Below, piece after piece: positions 5,484 to 8,181 of a stretch of DNA of 8,181 nt. The translations under genes were made by a program, and so were the position numbers. Each line of letters opens with the position of its first letter. Positions within the stretch are counted from its first letter, which is position 1. This DNA comes from Deltaproteobacteria bacterium (lineage in GTDB: Bacteria; Desulfobacterota; DSM-4660; Desulfatiglandales; B25-G16): positions 1-8,181 of the forward strand of contig JAFDHR010000099.1 of assembly GCA_019308645.1 (NCBI GenBank), given 5' to 3'. The notes beneath the pieces are model-generated. The model saw nothing but the letters and a program-made list of their open reading frames with translations. It had not been told where the DNA came from and did no database searches.

Positions 5484-6554
5484 ATGAATATAGGGCTTAT
5501 CGGATTAGCGAACTCGGGAAAAACAACCATCTTTAATGCAATGACAAGGACTCAGGCTCAGATTACAGAGTATGTTAACGCCAAATCAGAGCCCAACAGG
5601 GCGATGATGAAGGTCGAGGACAGTCGTGTGGCTATCCTTTCTGACATGTATATACCTAAAAAAACCACCTATGCAGTTATTGAGCTGATTGATTTTATAG
5701 GACTGACCGAAGGCTCTGCCAAGGAGGGACTCTTTTCCAACTCTTCTATGGGGTTGATAAAAAATACAGATGCACTGGCTATTGTGGTGCGTCATTTCGA
5801 CAACGATACGGCAGGAATTTCCACGCCTCTGAGGGATATTGCGAAAATCGATGAAGAATTATTGATTTCTGATCTACTTATTGCTGAGAATCGACTGGAA
5901 CGGATAAAAAAGACCTATCAGCAGGGTAAAAAAACCAGCCTCCTTGAAACAGAAGAGAAGGTACTCCGTGTAATTATAGAACATCTGAGCAACAATCAGC
6001 CCATCCGGGAACTAAAACTGGATGGTGATCATGAAAAGATGTTACGCGGATTTCAGTTTCTCACACAAAAACCCACTATTGTTATCCTGAACTCTGAGGA
6101 AACAAATTTTGGAAAAGACAATGACCTATTAGAGAAGATCGGAACAAACCACAGGGTCATAGAATTTGCGGGTAAATTTGAGATGGAATTATCCCAGTTA
6201 GATGATCAGGAGAGTATAGATTTTTTTATGGCGGACATGGGCATCCAGGAATCCGCGAGGGATCGATTATGCCATGCCGCTTATGAAGTCTTGGGCTATA
6301 TAAGTTTTTTCACGGTGGGTTCCGATGAGGTTCGTGCATGGAGCCTTCATCAGGGCGAGCCTGCTGTAGCTGCAGCCGGTACCATTCATACTGATCTCGC
6401 CCGAGGTTTCATCAGGGCCGAATGCTTCTCCTATGAGGCTCTCATTGAATGCGGGTCTGAAAAGGGGGTAGGCAAAAAGGGTTTGCTAAGGCTGGAGGGA
6501 AAAGATTATATTGTTCGGGATGGAAACATCCTGAATATCAGATTTAACATCTAA
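5484..6554 (+). CDS. Divergent YchF-family P-loop NTPase with C-terminal TGS domain
   Basis: A 356-residue Obg-superfamily protein, the same size as YchF/OLA1 (about 363 aa). The P-loop GLANSGKTT covers 7-15, G3 is DFIGL at 70-74 (YchF has DIAGL), a helical insert runs from about 120 to 195, and the specificity motif is NSEE at 203-206, an NxxE pattern like YchF, which prefers ATP over GTP. The C-terminal TGS/DUF933 domain (about 271-354) is well kept, with VRAWSL, AAAGTIHTD, RGFIRAE and RLEGKDY at the family places. The segment after G3, normally KGEGLGNKFLANIRE-like in YchF, is rewritten here (SAKEGLFSNSSMGLIKN). It is therefore more likely a paralogue than the housekeeping copy. YchF binds ribosomes; this protein's target is unknown. 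The start has a purine-rich ribosome site (GGAAGGA at 5471-5477). The gene may be followed in operon by the small ORF at 6559. Confidence 0.9.
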   Translation: MNIGLIGLANSGKTTIFNAMTRTQAQITEYVNAKSEPNRAMMKVEDSRVAILSDMYIPKKTTYAVIELIDFIGLTEGSAKEGLFSNSSMGLIKNTDALAIVVRHFDNDTAGISTPLRDIAKIDEELLISDLLIAENRLERIKKTYQQGKKTSLLETEEKVLRVIIEHLSNNQPIRELKLDGDHEKMLRGFQFLTQKPTIVILNSEETNFGKDNDLLEKIGTNHRVIEFAGKFEMELSQLDDQESIDFFMADMGIQESARDRLCHAAYEVLGYISFFTVGSDEVRAWSLHQGEPAVAAAGTIHTDLARGFIRAECFSYEALIECGSEKGVGKKGLLRLEGKDYIVRDGNILNIRFNI

Positions 6555-6558
6555 AATT

Positions 6559-6762
6559 ATGGTATTGCAACAAGCCTTAAAGAATGAGTTTTTAGAAATT
6601 CTATCGGTTCTGCAAGAAGCCTTCTTTACAAATACCTTAATAACACTGTTGATATTTCTATTTATGATGGCCTATCATATATGTGTATCTCACATGGCAA
6701 GAGGAGCAATATGTGGAATTGAGATGAAAGAGATTCATAATTTCAGTTTAGCAAATATATAA
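6559..6762 (+). CDS. Possible small single-pass membrane protein
   Basis: A 67-residue frame beginning 4 nt after the stop of the YchF-like gene. It has an amphipathic N-terminus (residues 1-20), one strongly hydrophobic segment at about 23-43 (FTNTLITLLIFLFMMAYHI) and a short polar tail with two cysteines in the protein overall. There is no Shine-Dalgarno of its own; translation would depend on coupling to the upstream gene. I know no family. The tight spacing and membrane segment favour a real gene; the lack of a ribosome site and the AT-rich sequence, which easily yields hydrophobic codons, argue against it. Confidence 0.35.
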   Translation: MVLQQALKNEFLEILSVLQEAFFTNTLITLLIFLFMMAYHICVSHMARGAICGIEMKEIHNFSLANI

Positions 6763-6812
6763 TGATCTTTGGTTCTGGAAATCCTAACAACAAGGCAGGA
6801 TCCGATGTTTTG

Positions 6813-6818
6813 TATAAT
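6813..6818 (+). promoter_or_regulatory. Possible -10 box for the MFS carrier gene
   Basis: A perfect TATAAT lies 29 nt before the start codon at 6848, which would give a leader of about 23 nt. No good -35 hexamer is found at 16-18 nt upstream, so this would be a weak or activator-dependent promoter. The 85-nt gap after the preceding ORF makes a separate promoter plausible. Confidence 0.35.
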
Positions 6819-6847
6819 AGAGTTATTTTGATTCAGGACTGTTACGT

Positions 6848-8107
6848 ATGGATAAACTAAATAAAAATAACTATTCTTATGGTTATGTCATTGTCGCTGC
6901 CTGTTTTGGCATACAGGCGATAGGTGTCGGTACGTATGTATCCTATGGGGTATTTTTTAACTCGTTAGCATCTGAATTCGGATGGTCACGGGCGGCTATC
7001 TCCGGCGCCTCTTCGATAGCTTTTTTTCTTATGGGTCTGTTCGGCATCTTTGTGGGCAGGCTAAACGATAAAATAGGACCAAGGAATATAATGGCTGTCA
7101 CCGGCTTCTTGTTCGGGCTGGGCCATTTGCTCATGTCCAGGCTTGGTGCTATCTGGCAGCTTTATCTGTTCTATGGCATCATTATCGGCATCGGCTTAAG
7201 TTCCGTTGATGTGCTGGCCTTAAGCACTACAGCACGGTGGTTTGTAAAAAAAAGGGGAACCATGACCGGTATTGTTAAAATCGGTACTGGCGCAGGCCAA
7301 TTTATCATGCCCCTTGTGGCAAGTATGCTTATCACGAGCTACGGCTGGCGGACTTCATACATCATTATTGGTGCGGGAGTGCTCTTATCGCTTGTTGCTA
7401 TCGCTCAATTGCTCAGACGTGACCCGAACAAGATTTCTCCATTGCCGGATTGTGAGAATGATGTGTCAGGGGATAAACCAGGTTTAGCGGGTGATGGTTT
7501 TTCCCTCGGCGAGACAGTCCGTACGAGGCAATTCTGGACAATTTGCGCAGTTAATCTGGCCATCGTCTTTTGCTTCATGACTATCATGGTGCACATTGTC
7601 CCCCATGCCCAGGATATACGGGCTTCCGCAACCAGAGCTGCAACTGTTCTTTCTACTATTGGCGGGGTGAGCATGGTAGGTCGGTTTATCACCGGGATTG
7701 CCATTGATCGAATCGGTAGCAAAAAGGCAATGATTTTATGCTTTATCCTGCTCATCGCCGGGCTTTTGTGGTTGCAAATGGCCAAAGAGCTGTGGATGCT
7801 CTATGTTTTTGCCGTGATTTACGGCATTGCCCATGGTGGATATTTCACTACTATGTCACCCATCGTTGCCGAATTTTTCGGATTAAATGCTCATGGCGTC
7901 CTCTTTGGCATCGTTGCCTTCAGTGGTACTATTGGCGGTGCTATTGGTCCAATTCTGGCTGGATACATTTTTGACGTCACCGCTGGATATGGTTTGGCAT
8001 TCTGGCTCTGTACGTTGATGAGTGCTTCGGGGCTTCTGCTATTACTATTACTGAAGCCAGTAGATCCAATAAGGCAGAAAAATATGGGATCAGACGCAAG
8101 CCAATAA
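6848..8107 (+). CDS. 12-TM major facilitator superfamily carrier, MCT/OFA-like
   Basis: A 419-residue inner-membrane carrier with two six-helix halves joined by a polar loop at about 190-226. MFS motif A is clear between TM2 and TM3 (GRLNDKIGPR, 70-79), and its counterpart in the second half is GIAIDRIGSKK (283-293). FGWSRAAISGA (44-54) before TM2 and RWFVKKRGTMTGI (130-142) before TM5 are typical of the monocarboxylate and oxalate:formate antiporter-like MFS branch. Substrates of that branch are small organic acids; the specific substrate here cannot be read from sequence, and no catabolic enzyme gene lies beside it to suggest one. An AGGA at 6835-6838 lies about 9 nt from the ATG, and a TATAAT is present upstream at 6813. 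The length is normal and the gene appears intact. Confidence 0.92.
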   Translation: MDKLNKNNYSYGYVIVAACFGIQAIGVGTYVSYGVFFNSLASEFGWSRAAISGASSIAFFLMGLFGIFVGRLNDKIGPRNIMAVTGFLFGLGHLLMSRLGAIWQLYLFYGIIIGIGLSSVDVLALSTTARWFVKKRGTMTGIVKIGTGAGQFIMPLVASMLITSYGWRTSYIIIGAGVLLSLVAIAQLLRRDPNKISPLPDCENDVSGDKPGLAGDGFSLGETVRTRQFWTICAVNLAIVFCFMTIMVHIVPHAQDIRASATRAATVLSTIGGVSMVGRFITGIAIDRIGSKKAMILCFILLIAGLLWLQMAKELWMLYVFAVIYGIAHGGYFTTMSPIVAEFFGLNAHGVLFGIVAFSGTIGGAIGPILAGYIFDVTAGYGLAFWLCTLMSASGLLLLLLLKPVDPIRQKNMGSDASQ

Positions 8108-8181
8108 GTATTTTCAGCTTTCCATTCTGGCAAAGAGAATGTGCGGCTCAACCAGCAAAGCCCGCATAGACATTGACAATC
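8108..8181. other. Short 3' flank of the carrier gene
   Basis: Contains a 6-bp stem CATTCT/AGAATG (8123-8128 with 8136-8141) and an imperfect TGCGGCT/AGCCCGCA pairing further on, neither followed by a T-run. No terminator or gene can be called before the window ends. Confidence 0.4.

Noticed and set aside
7405..7785. 126-codon minus-strand frame within the MFS gene
   Set aside because: It is antisense to a clear 12-TM carrier with MFS motifs and has no recognisable features of its own.

Overview
The window looks like chromosomal DNA from a deltaproteobacterial lineage (Desulfobacterota or a close relative). The grounds are an MglA-type polarity GTPase, a DUF4388/PATAN protein, a PilZ protein, a divergent YchF paralogue and an MCT/OFA-like MFS carrier, all in moderate to low GC DNA whose intergenic stretches are full of short inverted repeats. 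This assignment is an inference from gene content; there is no rRNA or other marker in the window.

Layout. Positions 1-353 are an edge segment with an open frame to 189 and several hairpins, of unclear identity. Positions 354-2051 (minus strand) hold a translationally coupled pair: an MglA-like small GTPase followed by a DUF4388 protein with cyclic-nucleotide-binding-like barrels. Positions 2052-2849 have no gene but carry three copies of a TCCCGA/TCGGGA palindrome and a 160-bp inverted-repeat element. Positions 2850-4162 (minus strand) hold a PilZ protein followed by a TPR-like protein with an unrecognised beta-rich C-terminal domain, read from a good sigma70-type promoter at 4249-4276. Positions 4277-5483 are a long gap with a probable broken lipoprotein gene, a complete non-autonomous mobile element (18-bp inverted repeats, 8-bp target duplication) and a folded RNA segment ending in a strong intrinsic terminator. 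From 5484 the plus strand carries a YchF-related P-loop NTPase, a possible 67-residue membrane protein and a 12-TM MFS carrier.

How the genes may work together. The minus-strand genes read as a signalling cluster: a c-di-GMP receptor-type PilZ protein, an Ras-like switch of the MglA family, and a multi-sensor-domain protein that could be the GTPase's partner or effector. MglB, the usual GTPase-activating partner, is absent here. The plus-strand genes (YchF-like NTPase, carrier) look like unrelated neighbours. The best candidates for something undescribed are the MglA/DUF4388-cNMP pair, the terminator-ended RNA with four GGA motifs at 5196-5308, and the IS66-like miniature element at 4895-5129.
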